64,000 nt of DNA. It comes from Ariolimax columbianus (taxonomy: Eukaryota > Mollusca > Gastropoda > Stylommatophora > Arionidae). Both the position numbers and the translations under genes were made by a program. The notes below the pieces were generated by a model. It saw only the letters and a program-made list of their open reading frames with translations, was not told the DNA's origin and ran no database searches. The stretch covers positions 39,411,970 to 39,475,969 of the forward strand of contig JAVGWX010000011.1 in assembly GCA_036924085.1 (NCBI GenBank), given 5' to 3'. This document shows positions 53,601-64,000 of the stretch, piece after piece. Position 1 is the stretch's first letter. Every line of letters starts with the position of its first letter.

Positions 53601-56600
53601 CTGTAGAGTTCGGACAAGCTAACGTTTTATCTATCATGGCTGTAGAGTTCGGACAAGCTAACATTTTATCTATCATGGCTGTAGAGTTCGGACAAGCTAA
53701 CATTTGATCTATCATGTCTGTAGAGTTCGGACAAGCTAACATTTGATATATCATGTCTGTAGAGTTCGGACAAGCTAACATTTGATCTATCATGTCTGTA
53801 GAGTTCGGACAAGCTAACATTTGATCTATCATGTCTGTAGAGTTCGGACAAGCTAACATTTGATCTATCATGTCTGTAGAGTTCGGACAAGCTAACATTT
53901 GATCTATCATGTCTGTAGAGTTCGGACAAGCTAACATTTTATATATCATGGCTGTAGAGTTCGGACAAGCTAACATTTGATCTATCATGTCTGTAGAGTT
54001 CGGACAAGCTAACATTTTATCTATCATGGCTGTAGAGTTCGGACAAGCTAACATTTTATCTATCATGGCTGTAGAGTTCGGACAAGCTAACATTTGATCT
54101 ATCATGTCTGTAGAGTACGGACAAGCTAACATTTGATCTATCATGTCTGTAGAGTTCGGACAAGCTAACATTTTATCTATCATGGCTGTAGAGTTCGGAC
54201 AAGCTAACATTTTATCTATCATGGCTGTAGAGTTCGGACAAGCTAACATTTTATCTATCATGGCTGTAGAGTTCGGACAAGCTAACATTTGATCTATCAT
54301 GTCTGTAGAGTTCGGACAAGCTAACATTTGATCTATCATGTCTGTAGAGTTCGGACAAGCTAACATTTTATCTATCATGGCTGTAGAGTTCGGACAAGCT
54401 AACATTTGATCTATCATGTCTGTAGAGTTCGGACAAGCTAACATTTGATCTATCATGTCTGTAGAGTTCGGACAAGCTAACATTTGATCTATCATGTCTG
54501 TAGAGTTCGGACAAGCTAACATTTTATCTATCATGGCTGTAGAGTTCGGACAAGCTAACATTTTATCTATCATGGCTGTAGAGTTCGGACAAGCTAACAT
54601 TTGATCTATCATGTATGTAGAGTTCGGACAAGCTAACATTTGATCTATCATGTCTGTAGAGTTCAGACACATTAATCTATTATATTTACTGTCTGTATAG
54701 TTCGGACAAGCTTACACTTTATCTATCATGGCTGTAGAGTTCGGACAAGCTAACATTTGATCTATCATGTCTGTAGAGTTCGGACAAGCTAACATTTGAT
54801 CTATCATGTCTGTAGAGTTCGGACAAGCTAACATTTGATCTATCATGTCTGTAGAGTTCGGACAAGCTAACATTTGATCTATCATGTCTGTAGAGTTCGG
54901 ACAAGCTAACATTTTATCTATCATGGCTGTAGAGTTCGGACAAGCTAACATTTTATCTATCATGGCTGTAGAGTTCGGACAAGCTAACATTTGATCTATC
55001 ATGTCTGTAGAGTTCGGACAAGCTAACATTTGATCTATCATGTCTGTAGAGTTCGGACAAGCTAACATTTGATCTATCATGTCTGTAGAGTTCGGACAAG
55101 CTAACATTTTATCTAATATGGCTGTAGAGTTCGGACAAGCTAACATTTTATCTATCATGGCTGTAGAGTTCGGACAAGCTAACATTTGATCTATCATGTC
55201 TGTAGAGTTCGGACAAGCTAACATTTGATCTATCATGTCTGTAGAGTTCGGACAAGCTAACATTTGATCTATCATGTCTGTAGAGTTCGGACAAGCTAAC
55301 ATTTGATCTATCATGTCTGTAGAGTTCGGACAAGCTAACATTTTATATATCATGGCTGTAGAGTACGGACAAGCTAACATTTGATCTATCATGTCTGTAG
55401 AGTTCGGACAAGCTAACATTTTATCTATCATGGCTGTAGAGTTCGGACAAGCTAACATTTTATCTATCATGGCTGTAGAGTTCGGACAAGCTAACATTTT
55501 ATCTATCATGGCTGTAGAGTTCGGACAAGCTAACATTTGATCTATCATGTCTGTAGAGTTCGGACAAGCTAACATTTGATCTATCATGTCTGTAGAGTTC
55601 GGACAAGCTAACATTTTATCTATCATGGCTGTAGAGTTCGGACAAGCTAACATTTGATCTATCATGTATGTAGAGTTCGGACAAGCTAACATTTGATCTA
55701 TCATGTCTGTAGAGTTCGGACAAGCTAACATTTTATCTATCATGGCTGTAGAGTTCGGACAAGCTAACATTTTATCTATCATGGCTGTAGAGTTCGGACA
55801 AGCTAACATTTGATCTATCATGTCTGTAGAGTTCGGACAAGCTAACATTTGATCTATCATGTCTGTAGAGTTCGGACAAGCTAACATTTTATCTATCATG
55901 GCTGTAGAGTTCGGACAAGCTAACATTTGATCTATCATGTCTGTAGAGTTCGGACAAGCTAACATTTGATCTATCATGTCTGTAGAGTTCGGACAAGCTA
56001 ACATTTGATCTATCATGTCTGTAGAGTTCGGACAAGCTAACATTTTATCTATCATGGCTGTAGAGTTCGGACAAGCTAACATTTTATCTATCATGGCTGT
56101 AGAGTTCGGACAAGCTAACATTTGATCTATCATGTCTGTAGAGTTCGGACAAGCTAACATTTGATCTATCATGTCTGTAGAGTTCGGACAAGCTAACATT
56201 TGATCTATCATGTCTGTAGAGTTCGGACAAGCTAACATTTTATCTATCATGGCTGTAGAGTTCGGACAAGCTAACATTTGATCTATCATGTCTGTAGAGT
56301 TCGGACAAGCTAACATTTGATCTATCATGTCTGTAGAGTTCGGACAAGCTAACATTTGATCTATCATGTCTGTAGAGTTCGGACAAGCTAACATTTTATC
56401 TATCATGGCTGTAGAGTTCGGACAAGCTAACATTTTATCTATCATGGCTGTAGAGTTCGGACAAGCTAACATTTGATCTATCATGTCTGTAGAGTTCGGA
56501 CAAGCTAACATTTGATCTATCATGTCTGTAGAGTTCGGACAAGCTAACATTTGATCTATCATGTCTGTAGAGTTCGGACAAGCTAACATTTGATCTATCA

Positions 56601-59160
56601 TGTCTGTAGAGTTCGGACAAGCTAACATTTTATATATCATGGCTGTAGAGTACGGACAAGCTAACATTTGATCTATCATGTCTGTAGAGTTCGGACAAGC
56701 TAACATTTTATCTATCATGGCTGTAGAGTTCGGACAAGCTAACATTTTATCTATCATGGCTGTAGAGTTCGGACAAGCTAACATTTTATCTATCATGGCT
56801 GTGGAGTTCGGACAAGCTAACATTTGATCTATCATGTCTGTAGAGTTCGGACAAGCTAACATTTGATCTATCATGTCTGTAGAGTTCGGACAAGCTAACA
56901 TTTGATCTATCATGGCTGTAGAGTTCGGACAAGCTAACATTTTATCTATCATGGCTGTAGAGTTCGGACAAGCTAACATTTGATCTATCATGTCTGTAGA
57001 GTTCGGACAAGCTAACATTTGATCTATCATGTCTGTAGAGTTCGGACAAGCTAACATTTGATCTATCATGTCTGTAGAGTTCGGACAAGCTAACATTTTA
57101 TCTATCATGGCTGTAGAGTTCGGACAAGCTAACATTTTATCTATCATGGCTGTAGAGTTCGGACAAGCTAACATTTGATCTATCATGTCTGTAGAGTTCG
57201 GACAAGCTAACATTTGATCTATCATGTCTGTAGAGTTCGGACAAGCTAACATTTGATCTATCATGTCTGTAGAGTTCGGACAAGCTAACATTTTATCTAT
57301 CATGGCTGTAGAGTTCGGACAAGCTAACATTTGATCTATCATGTCTGTAGAGTTCGGACAAGCTAACATTTGATCTATCATGTCTGTAGAGTTCGGACAA
57401 GCTAACATTTGATCTATCATGTCTGTAGAGTTCGGACAAGCTAACATTTTATCTATCATGGCTGTAGAGTTCGGACAAGCTAACATTTTATCTATCATGG
57501 CTGTAGAGTTCGGACAAGCTAACATTTGATCTATCATGTCTGTAGAGTTCGGACAAGCTAACATTTGATCTATCATGTCTGTAGAGTTCGGACAAGCTAA
57601 CATTTGATCTATCATGTCTGTAGAGTTCGGACAAGCTAACATTTGATCTATCATGTCTGTAGAGTTCGGACAAGCTAACATTTGATCTATCATGTCTGTA
57701 GAGTTCGGACAAGCTAACATTTGATCTATCATGTCTGTAGAGTTCGGACAAGCTAACATTTTATCTATCATGGCTGTAGAGTTCGGACAAGCTAACATTT
57801 TATCTATCATGGCTGTAGAGTTCGGACAAGCTAACATTTGATCTATCATGTCTGTAGAGTTCGGACAAGCTAACATTTGATCTATCATGTCTGTAGAGTT
57901 CGGACAAGCTAACATTTGATCTATCATGTCTGTAGAGTTCGGACAAGCTAACATTTTATCTATCATGGCTGTAGAGTTCGGACAAGCTAACATTTGATCT
58001 ATCATGTCTGTAGAGTTCGGACAAGCTAACATTTGATCTATCATGGCTGTAGAGTTCGGACAAGCTAACATTTTATCTATCATGGCTGTAGAGTTCGGAC
58101 AAGCTAACATTTGATCTATCATGTCTGTAGAGTTCGGACAAGCTAACATTTGATCTATCATGTCTGTAGAGTTCGGACAAGCTAACATTTGATCTATCAT
58201 GTCTGTAGAGTTCGGACAAGCTAACATTTGATCTATCATGTCTGTAGAGTTCGGACAAGCTAACATTTGATCTATCATGTCTGTAGAGTTCGGACAAGCT
58301 AACATTTGATCTATCATGTCTGTAGAGTTCGGACAAGCTAACATTTGATCTATCATGTCTGTAGAGTTCGGACAAGCTAACATTTTATCTATCATGGCTG
58401 TAGAGTTCGGACAAGCTAACATTTTATCTATCATGGCTGTAGAGTTCGGACAAGCTAACATTTGATCTATCATGTCTGTAGAGTTCGGACAAGCTAACAT
58501 TTGATCTATCATGTCTGTAGAGTTCGGACAAGCTAACATTTGATCTATCATGTCTGTAGAGTTCGGACAAGCTAACATTTTATCTATCATGGCTGTAGAG
58601 TTTGGACAAGCTAACATTTGATCTATCATGTCTGTAGAGTTCGGACAAGCTAACATTTGATCTATCATGGCTGTAGAGTTCGGACAAGCTAACATTTTAT
58701 CTATCATGGCTGTAGAGTTCGGACAAGCTAACATTTGATCTATCATGTCTGTAGAGTTCGGACAAGCTAACATTTTATCTATCATGGCTGTAGAGTTCGG
58801 ACAAGCTAACATTTGATCTATCATGTCTGTAGAGTTCGGACAAGCTAACATTTGATCTATCATGGCTGTAGAGTTCGGACAAGCTAACATTTTATCTATC
58901 ATGTCTGTAGAGTACGGACAAGCTAACACTTTATCTACTCAGTCAGCAGAGTTGGGACAAGCTAATCTGTTATACATCCAATCAGTAGAGTACGTACAAT
59001 TTAATATTTTACATATCTGTAGAGATCGGACTTCGCTACTCTTTTATCTATCTGGTCAATAGGGTTCGGACAGAGCTAATCTTTTAATTATCCAGTCTGC
59101 AGAGTTCGGACAAGTTAATAATGTGCCTGCACTGTCTGTAGAGTTCGGATAGGTTCATCT
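50690..59160. repeat. 8.4-kb minisatellite of a 39-bp unit, about 210 copies, with higher-order structure
   Basis: Core unit GTTCGGACAAGCTAACATTT plus GATCTATCATGTCTGTAGA. Two linked variants dominate: TTTGATCTATCATGTCTG and TTTTATCTATCATGGCTG. Larger periods are visible. The distinctive CTTACACTTTATATATCATG variant starts at 51084, 51825 and 52605 (741 and 780 bp, 19 and 20 units). The left-edge block GTTCAGACACATTAATCTAT at 50761 recurs at 54661 (3,900 bp, 100 units). Units at 50690-50820 and 58930-59160 are diverged. Minus frames of 1,405, 688, 252 and 239 codons (repeat MLACPNSTDMIDQ) exist only because 39 is divisible by three and the unit lacks a stop. Confidence 0.97.
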
Positions 59161-59164
59161 CTTT

Positions 59165-59755
59165 ATTGCTGACGGAGGTGATGATCCAGATGATGAGGAT
59201 GCTGATTATGATTATGGAGATGATGATGGAGATAATGACGACGGAGATACAGATGATGGAGGTGATGATGATGATGTGGATGGTTCAAATGAGGATGATG
59301 GAGAAGATGTTGATAGAGATGATGATGATGGAGATAAAAATGATGATTATGGAGTTGTGAGGGAGATGATGATGGAAATGATGATGGAGATGATAATGAT
59401 GGAGATAATGATGGAAATAATTATGGAAATGATGATGCGGATGATGATGATGAAGAAGATGATGATGATATGGATAATGCAGATGATAACGATGGAGATG
59501 ACGATGATGATAAACATGATGATGAAGATCATGATGATGATCACCATCATTCCCATCATCATCTCCATCATCATCTCCATTATCATCATCCCCATCATCA
59601 CCTGTACCACCATTATTATCATCATCTCCATAATCTATATCATCATCCCCTAAACCATCATCAGCATCTGCATCATTATCATCATGTCCGTCACCACCGC
59701 ATCATATCCATCATCAATTCCATCTTCATTACCTCCATCATCATCATCTTCTCCA
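59165..59755. repeat. (GAT)n tract followed by inverted (ATC)n tract
   Basis: 59170-59540 is GATGATGGAGATGATG-type. From about 59545 to 59755 the plus strand becomes CATCATCTCCATCATC-type, the approximate reverse complement, with the turn near GATCATGATGATGATCACC. Met/Ile/Asp/His-rich frames on both strands are by-products. Confidence 0.95.
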
Positions 59756-60414
59756 TCCCCCTCCCCCTTTTCCCCACAGCAAAGATCGAAAATAAATCAA
59801 CACAATACAAGTCACAAAGGCATGACAGACAAAAACACTGAAAAGTGCGAAATAAAATAGATGGCATTTCCAATCAAATGGCTAAAAGATTTGTCAAAAA
59901 TGAAATGGCTATTTTATAAAGGAAAGGATTCGCATATCTAAAAAGAACGTGCCGTAAATAATACTGGGAGTGTCATAAGTTGAAAGAATTGATTCCTCAA
60001 CTTTCTCCCGAACCTACAAACTCTGTAGAACAATCATCCTAAGAACGTCAGGAAAAGTGGGGTCAGAGCAGTGTTGGGTGAATCTCCTCAATTTCATCTG
60101 GAAACCTTTCAATCTGACGAGCAAACATGTCTGAGAACCAGAGTGTCGGGGCCCCTCAATGATGAGTGACTCACGCTGATTGGAAGCTTGTCACAAAGGA
60201 CAGGGCAGATGGAGAATAAACACTCGGTCGTTGTGTAGTTGAGGCACAAGGGACGGGGGACATTCATGTTGTGCACAATTGGTTTTATGACATGTATGCT
60301 TATTAGTATACATTGTTATTCTTAGAGCAGAGATTACCTTCGAGGGCAGGTGGAAAATAATGCCAAGACATTACTTCAAGGTAGAGGCAGGTTTAACAAT
60401 ATTGTTCAAGAATC
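59756..60414. other. Unassigned spacer
   Basis: No recognised feature. Confidence 0.4.
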
Positions 60415-60705
60415 CAACTTTGTGTCACGGTCAGGTGAAACATACTGACCAAGATTCCAACCTTATGTCACGGTTAGGTGAAACATACTGACCAAGGCTT
60501 TCACCTACGTCAGGGTCAGGTAAAACATACTGATCAAGATTCCAACCATGTGTTACGGTCAGGGGAAACATACTGACCAAAATTCCAACCTTACGTCATT
60601 GTCAGGTGAAACATACTGACCAAGACCTCCACCTTACGCTGGGGGCAAGTGAAATATACTTACTAAGGTCCATACCTCACGTCTTGCTGAGGTGAAACAT
60701 AGTGA
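60415..60705 (+). repeat. E6-like degenerate minisatellite, ~42-43 bp unit, about 7 copies
   Basis: Units contain GGTCAGGTGAAACATACTGA CCAAGATTCCAACCTTACGT. The first 20 bases share the E6 core. No E6 body follows, and the next 140 bp hold two diverged copies of a ~60-80 bp sequence (GTAACTGCTATAGGACA-type). Confidence 0.85.
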
Positions 60706-61064
60706 CCAAGACACACACAAACACATTGGACGGTAGTGTTACTACTATGTGACACACCGTGACTCAGTATACATAAGTCTTTAACAACTCCATCCGCAGA
60801 CAATAGTGTAACTGCTATAGGACAAACCTTAACGTAGTATACTGTTGTCTCTAACAACTTCGTTACTATGGGACACCTTTCAAAAGAAGATATCCCCTGG
60901 ATAGCGGGGAATACACTATCTGTAACCCCTTGCACTTCAATAAGTCCAAGACCAGAAATCTTCATATCGCCAGATGGAATGTTCGAGTGAAGGAATGCGG
61001 CTCTAGCCTTCAACTCAACAAATTGCAGAAAGGCAGAAAAGCAACACTAAGGCCGTAGAAATGT

Positions 61065-61355
61065 GTGGGATTAAGATGCTGAGCAATGCATGAGATGCAG
61101 CCGTAAGTTAACAAAAGCTGGCTGCGGTAGGGTCAGTGAATCAGGGCTGACCGCTAGCGGAAGGGTCAGTTCACCAGAGCTGCCAATACCCTTCTATACC
61201 TCCACGCGGTGACCCTGGATAACAGGCTGCAACAGAGCAGACTGGCTAAGAAGAAGATATGGAAAAGTGAAGGCTAAGCCGGTACTCAAAAATGTATACC
61301 GAAGAAGAAGAAGAAGCAGAAGAAGAAGACGAAAAAGAAGAAGAAGAAGAAGAAG
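61065..61355 (+). mobile_element. SINE-4, 3'-deleted, with (GAA)n tail
   Basis: The body from GGATTAAGATGCTGAGCAAT to GGCTAAGCCGGTACTCAAAA matches the family, then jumps to (GAA)n at about 61300, omitting the ~130-bp segment before the tail. The first part contains a short internal duplication (GCTGACCGCTAGCGG region). Confidence 0.8.
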
Positions 61356-61915
61356 AACCAAAAAGCCAAGCACTTCCATCCTGTATGGATTATGGCATCC
61401 CTTTAAGGTCTATCGCAAATCCATCATCAGAGTCAAGACCGTCCACATGATGGAGCAGAAGAGTGCACAACCAGCGAGCTAAAGGGACTATCTGCATCCA
61501 AGACCCAGCACCATTTGCTGAGAGAGACTGAGCACCTATGGGTGTGCCCGGAGTGCTGTGATTCTTAGAAACAGAAAGCGTTTCGAGAATCCCAACACGA
61601 CAAGTTTGGGTTATGCGTCCCATCACAACTTATAAACTTAAAATATTCCTGCTTTCAATTTTGCACAACAAATGGCAAAGTAAACCAATATAATATATTG
61701 GTAAAAGATAGCCATAATAATCGTATTTCAAGCTCTTCGAGTGACGGTTAGCTACTTAACGTGTTTAAATATTTCATTTTACGTTGAAACATTTGGCTTG
61801 TTGAAAGTGTTCAAAAGCTGAAATTGTTTATCTTGCCTTCTGCTTGAATTTAAAACACGTTTTACCTATCCCAAAAATTGTGCATTCTTCTTCACCGCTA
61901 GCTGTTTTTTTTTGA
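61356..61915. other. Unassigned spacer
   Basis: LWVCPECCDS near 61540 is faintly like a LINE zinc-finger end but is too short to call. Confidence 0.35.
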
Positions 61916-61946
61916 GGGGGGGGGGGGGGGGGGGGAGGGGGGGGGG
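61916..61946. repeat. Poly-G tract with one A
   Basis: About 30 G residues with a single A. Followed by (GT)n at 61960-61974. Confidence 0.95.
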
Positions 61947-62162
61947 AGAAGAAACTGGGTGTGTGTGTGTGTTTTGTTAGAGAGTGGGGTGCCACTTTTT
62001 TGCCCCTGGAAGCCTAACATTGAATTACATGCAGGAGAGCCCAGGCCCGTCTTCTTCAGTACGACAAGGGGTATCAAAAGTCACTACATGTCATTCGTCA
62101 TTACGAGGTGCCATGCCGGTTGACATTCATGGAGCTCCATCGACTTCTATCACGTGTGTAGT

Positions 62163-62950
62163 TTACCAACTCTCTTGTTGATTGTTGTCCATGCCATTTT
62201 CTCGAGCTGTCCAATATCTTCTATCTCGGTCTTCCTCTGTCTTTTTTTTTCCTGCTATTTTTTCCGTTATCACGACGTACTCCAAGCCGCCTCTTCTCAT
62301 AACATGCCAGAAAAAGGATGACTGCCTTCTTGTTATGATCTTTGCGTTTCTGCCTCCTCGTCCTGTATCCTTAGTCTTTCTTGCATTCAATCAGATTTGC
62401 AGCATTCTTCTGTAAAACCAGATCTCTGTTGTTTCTAAAGATCTAAGCGATTGCTTGCTCATTCTCCATTATTCACTGCCATTTGTCAGTACTGGTTCTA
62501 CAAACCATCCAAGGCCTCTCTTTCTCAGTTCCAGCGACAAGGTTTTGTTGCACACAATTTCCTTCATAATCTTGAAGACCGATTTTGCTTGGGCTATTCT
62601 GCATTTTATTTCGTAATTGCATCTTCCATCTCATGGTATGTATGTGCTCATGTATTTAAACGTGTATACTTGTCTCAATTTGGTCCCCTTCATTTTGACG
62701 CAGAATTTTTTAGGGTTCGGACTCTTTCCCACTACCATCACCTCCGATTTCTGTTTATTTAAGCTGAGGCCTTTGTTTTCACTTTGCTGAGCTACCGTGT
62801 TTACCATTTCCTGCAAGTTGGTTTCCTTCTGGGCTATCAAGACACTATCATCTGCATATCGTAGGTTGTTTTTGTCCTGTCCGCCAACTGATATTCGTGG
62901 CATTGTCTGTAGGTAGGTAGGTAAGCAAGCCGCGTATGCAGCAAGTGGTC
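62163..62950 (-). pseudogene. LINE reverse transcriptase, palm to C-terminus (minus strand)
   Basis: The minus strand reads NNLRYADDSVLIAQKETNLQ, an intact (Y/F)ADD active-site box. It continues VNTVAQQSENKGLSLNKQKS, EVMVVGKSP and LRQVYTFKYMSTYIP (normally ...YLG..I). After frameshifts come LETTEIWFYRRML and RRQSSFFWHVMRRGGLEYVV, then TEKIAGKKK. This is the palm-thumb-C-terminal order of an endonuclease-RT LINE. Frameshifts and a missing N-terminal half disable it. It differs from the LINE at 36455. Confidence 0.9.
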
Positions 62951-62984
62951 CGTCGCTCCAACCGTCCATAAACACAATGCGTGT

Positions 62985-63121
62985 CTGAGTTCCAGTATGC
63001 ATTCAATGATGATGATATCTTTCCAGTATGCATACAATGAGGATGATATCTTTCCAGCATGCATACAATGAGGATGATATCTTTCCAGTATGCATACAAT
63101 GAGGATGATATCTTTCCAGTA
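62985..63121 (-). repeat. 31-bp minisatellite at the end of a LINE fragment, about 4 copies
   Basis: Plus-strand unit TTCCAGTATGCATACAATGA GGATGATATCT, with starts at 63021, 63052, 63083 and 63114. It directly continues the minus-strand LINE reading TWLDHTGKI. Confidence 0.92.
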
Positions 63122-63129
63122 TGATCTAA

Positions 63130-63366
63130 CCAGGTGTCCCGTGGGCATCCACGGGGGTGCGACCATGATGGAGAAGGTTGTTTCATGTCCTTGATGTTCA
63201 TGGCCTGTTTTAAGAGCGGGTGGGCGGGGACGTCTTCGTCAATGAGGGTAAAATGTCCAAATATGGTCAAACGGCGACGGTTAAGCATGGCCAATATACT
63301 TTCGAGGCCTGTCTGTTGGGCGACTTCGCCGTTGGAGACCAGATCATTGCACCGACGCACAAGCAA
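63130..63366 (-). pseudogene. LINE C-terminal fragment (minus strand)
   Basis: The minus strand reads GEVAQQTGLESILAMLNRRR, LTIFGHFTLIDEDVPAHPLL and HPRGCPRDTWLDH. It is homologous to the C-terminus at 7240-7480 (VSAKTSLPSI, VPAHQI, GRGRLRST). It differs from the RT relic just beyond the minisatellite, so two LINE copies are juxtaposed. Confidence 0.8.
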
Positions 63367-63399
63367 TCATCACGGTTGTATTTTACACAAATACATGGC

Positions 63400-63645
63400 G
63401 ATCGGTGTACTTGAGGTAAGACGTCCGCCTTCGGATGGCGATGGTCGTGGGTTCGAATAACGGTGGGCCTGCCTTGTTTAAAAGAAAATTTTAATTTGGT
63501 CACTTGTATCTTCCGGTAAAAATTCTCATGATCTCTGGGTAGTGAGATCCATACTCTCGTGTTTAGTGTCGAGCAGATTAAAAATATCTTGGCAGTTAGA
63601 AATCGAAAAGAGTAGGCTTAACGGCCGTTTTCCGGAAAAATTCAA
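63400..63645 (+). mobile_element. SINE-2, copy 2
   Basis: The head GTGTACTTGAGGTAAGACGT (A-box region) and GGTCGTGGGTTCGAATAACG (intact B box) is tRNA-like. The 3' region ATTAAAAATATCTTGGCAGT TAGAAATCGAAAAGAGTAGG matches copy 1 at 28240-28290. Confidence 0.82.
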
Positions 63646-64000
63646 AAATTAATGTTAAACAATATACCTAGCCTATTTGCTACATTTTTTGCATCTTTCC
63701 CCAGGCCTAGTAAGCCGCAGTAAGTTTTAAATTGCCCATTACGTATCGCCGAAGCCTTCCGCTACCTGGCAACATACATTAACATGCCTGTTTGAATACC
63801 AGGAATCAAAGTACTCGTAGAACATACGTTTCTATTTTAAATCATACATTGTCCCCTTTGATAATTGTGTGATCAATGGACTCTCATGTTAGAAGCCTTG
63901 TAGTTATATAAACCGATATAGTGCATGCACAAAATGACCTTCTGCATCCACAACAGGCAGTAAAAAATAATTGGTTTTTTTTGTTGGTTTTTGTTTACAT
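63646..64000. other. Unassigned AT-rich spacer to the window end
   Basis: No recognised feature. Confidence 0.4.

Noticed and set aside
50690..59160. CRISPR-like repeat array
   Set aside because: Units are contiguous 39-bp tandem copies with no unique spacers and no cas genes, in a clearly eukaryotic context. The same applies to the 29-38 bp arrays elsewhere.
59470..59841. Asp/His-rich 123-codon frame as a metal-binding protein
   Set aside because: It is the direct translation of the (GAT)n/(ATC)n palindrome.

Overview
This window looks like intergenic, repeat-dominated nuclear DNA from an animal. I find no intact host gene, no rRNA, no confident functional tRNA and no prokaryotic-style operon. 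Everything recognisable is a retroelement relic, a SINE-like element, a DNA-transposon relic, or a tandem array. The non-LTR reverse-transcriptase and RNase H fragments, the (GAA)n- and (AAC)n-tailed non-autonomous elements and the abundance of 24-64 bp minisatellites fit an invertebrate, most likely a gastropod mollusc. Possibly it is a heterobranch sea slug. That assignment is inference from remembered resemblance of the RT/RNase H peptides, not from a search.

Families defined here by comparing copies within the window: SINE-1 (tRNA-like head; copies near 3.0, 14.4, 26.2 and 29.3 kb), SINE-2 (28.1, 63.4 kb), SINE-3 (3.8, 13.5, 23.1, 31.8, 42.9, 43.2 kb), SINE-4 ((GAA)n tail, 9-16 bp target-site duplications; 0.1, 23.3, 31.4, 43.3, 50.0, 61.1 kb), R5 (0.03 and 30.0 kb), E6 ((AAC)n-tailed element with a minisatellite in its 5' part; 4.2, 5.4, 26.6, 27.0, 34.3, 34.6, 46.1, 48.6 kb), R7 (11.9, 22.2, 28.4 kb) and R8 (17.7, 45.4 kb).

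Layout. 0-5.6 kb: nested R5/SINE-4, three minisatellites, SINE-1, two E6 copies. 5.8-12.8 kb: several broken LINE RT genes, two with minisatellites inside the coding region, plus 1.4 kb of (TAG)n. 13.4-17.6 kb: SINEs, mariner-like and LINE relics. 17.7-21.7 kb: two long arrays. 22-31 kb: SINEs, a composite minisatellite block, two E6 copies. 31-38 kb: SINE-4, a CR1-like RT relic, inverted microsatellites, E6 pair, RNase H relic and the best-preserved LINE (minus strand). 38.6-41.8 kb: an RNase H gene whose first and second catalytic motifs have each been amplified into a minisatellite. 42-50.4 kb: nested SINEs, LINE tails, poly-G/(GAA)n/(CAA)n, and a 1.6-kb E6 array. 50.7-59.1 kb: an 8.4-kb array of a 39-bp unit with higher-order structure. 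59.2-64 kb: a (GAT)n/(ATC)n palindrome, further minisatellites and LINE relics.

The central observation is that tandem arrays, by my coordinates about 23 kb or over a third of the window, repeatedly arise inside mobile elements. At least ten arrays sit within identifiable element sequence, in several cases with an unexpanded paralogue elsewhere in the window, and most unrelated units fall between 29 and 39 bp. The long open frames here (up to 1,405 codons) are by-products of arrays lacking stop codons and should not be read as proteins.
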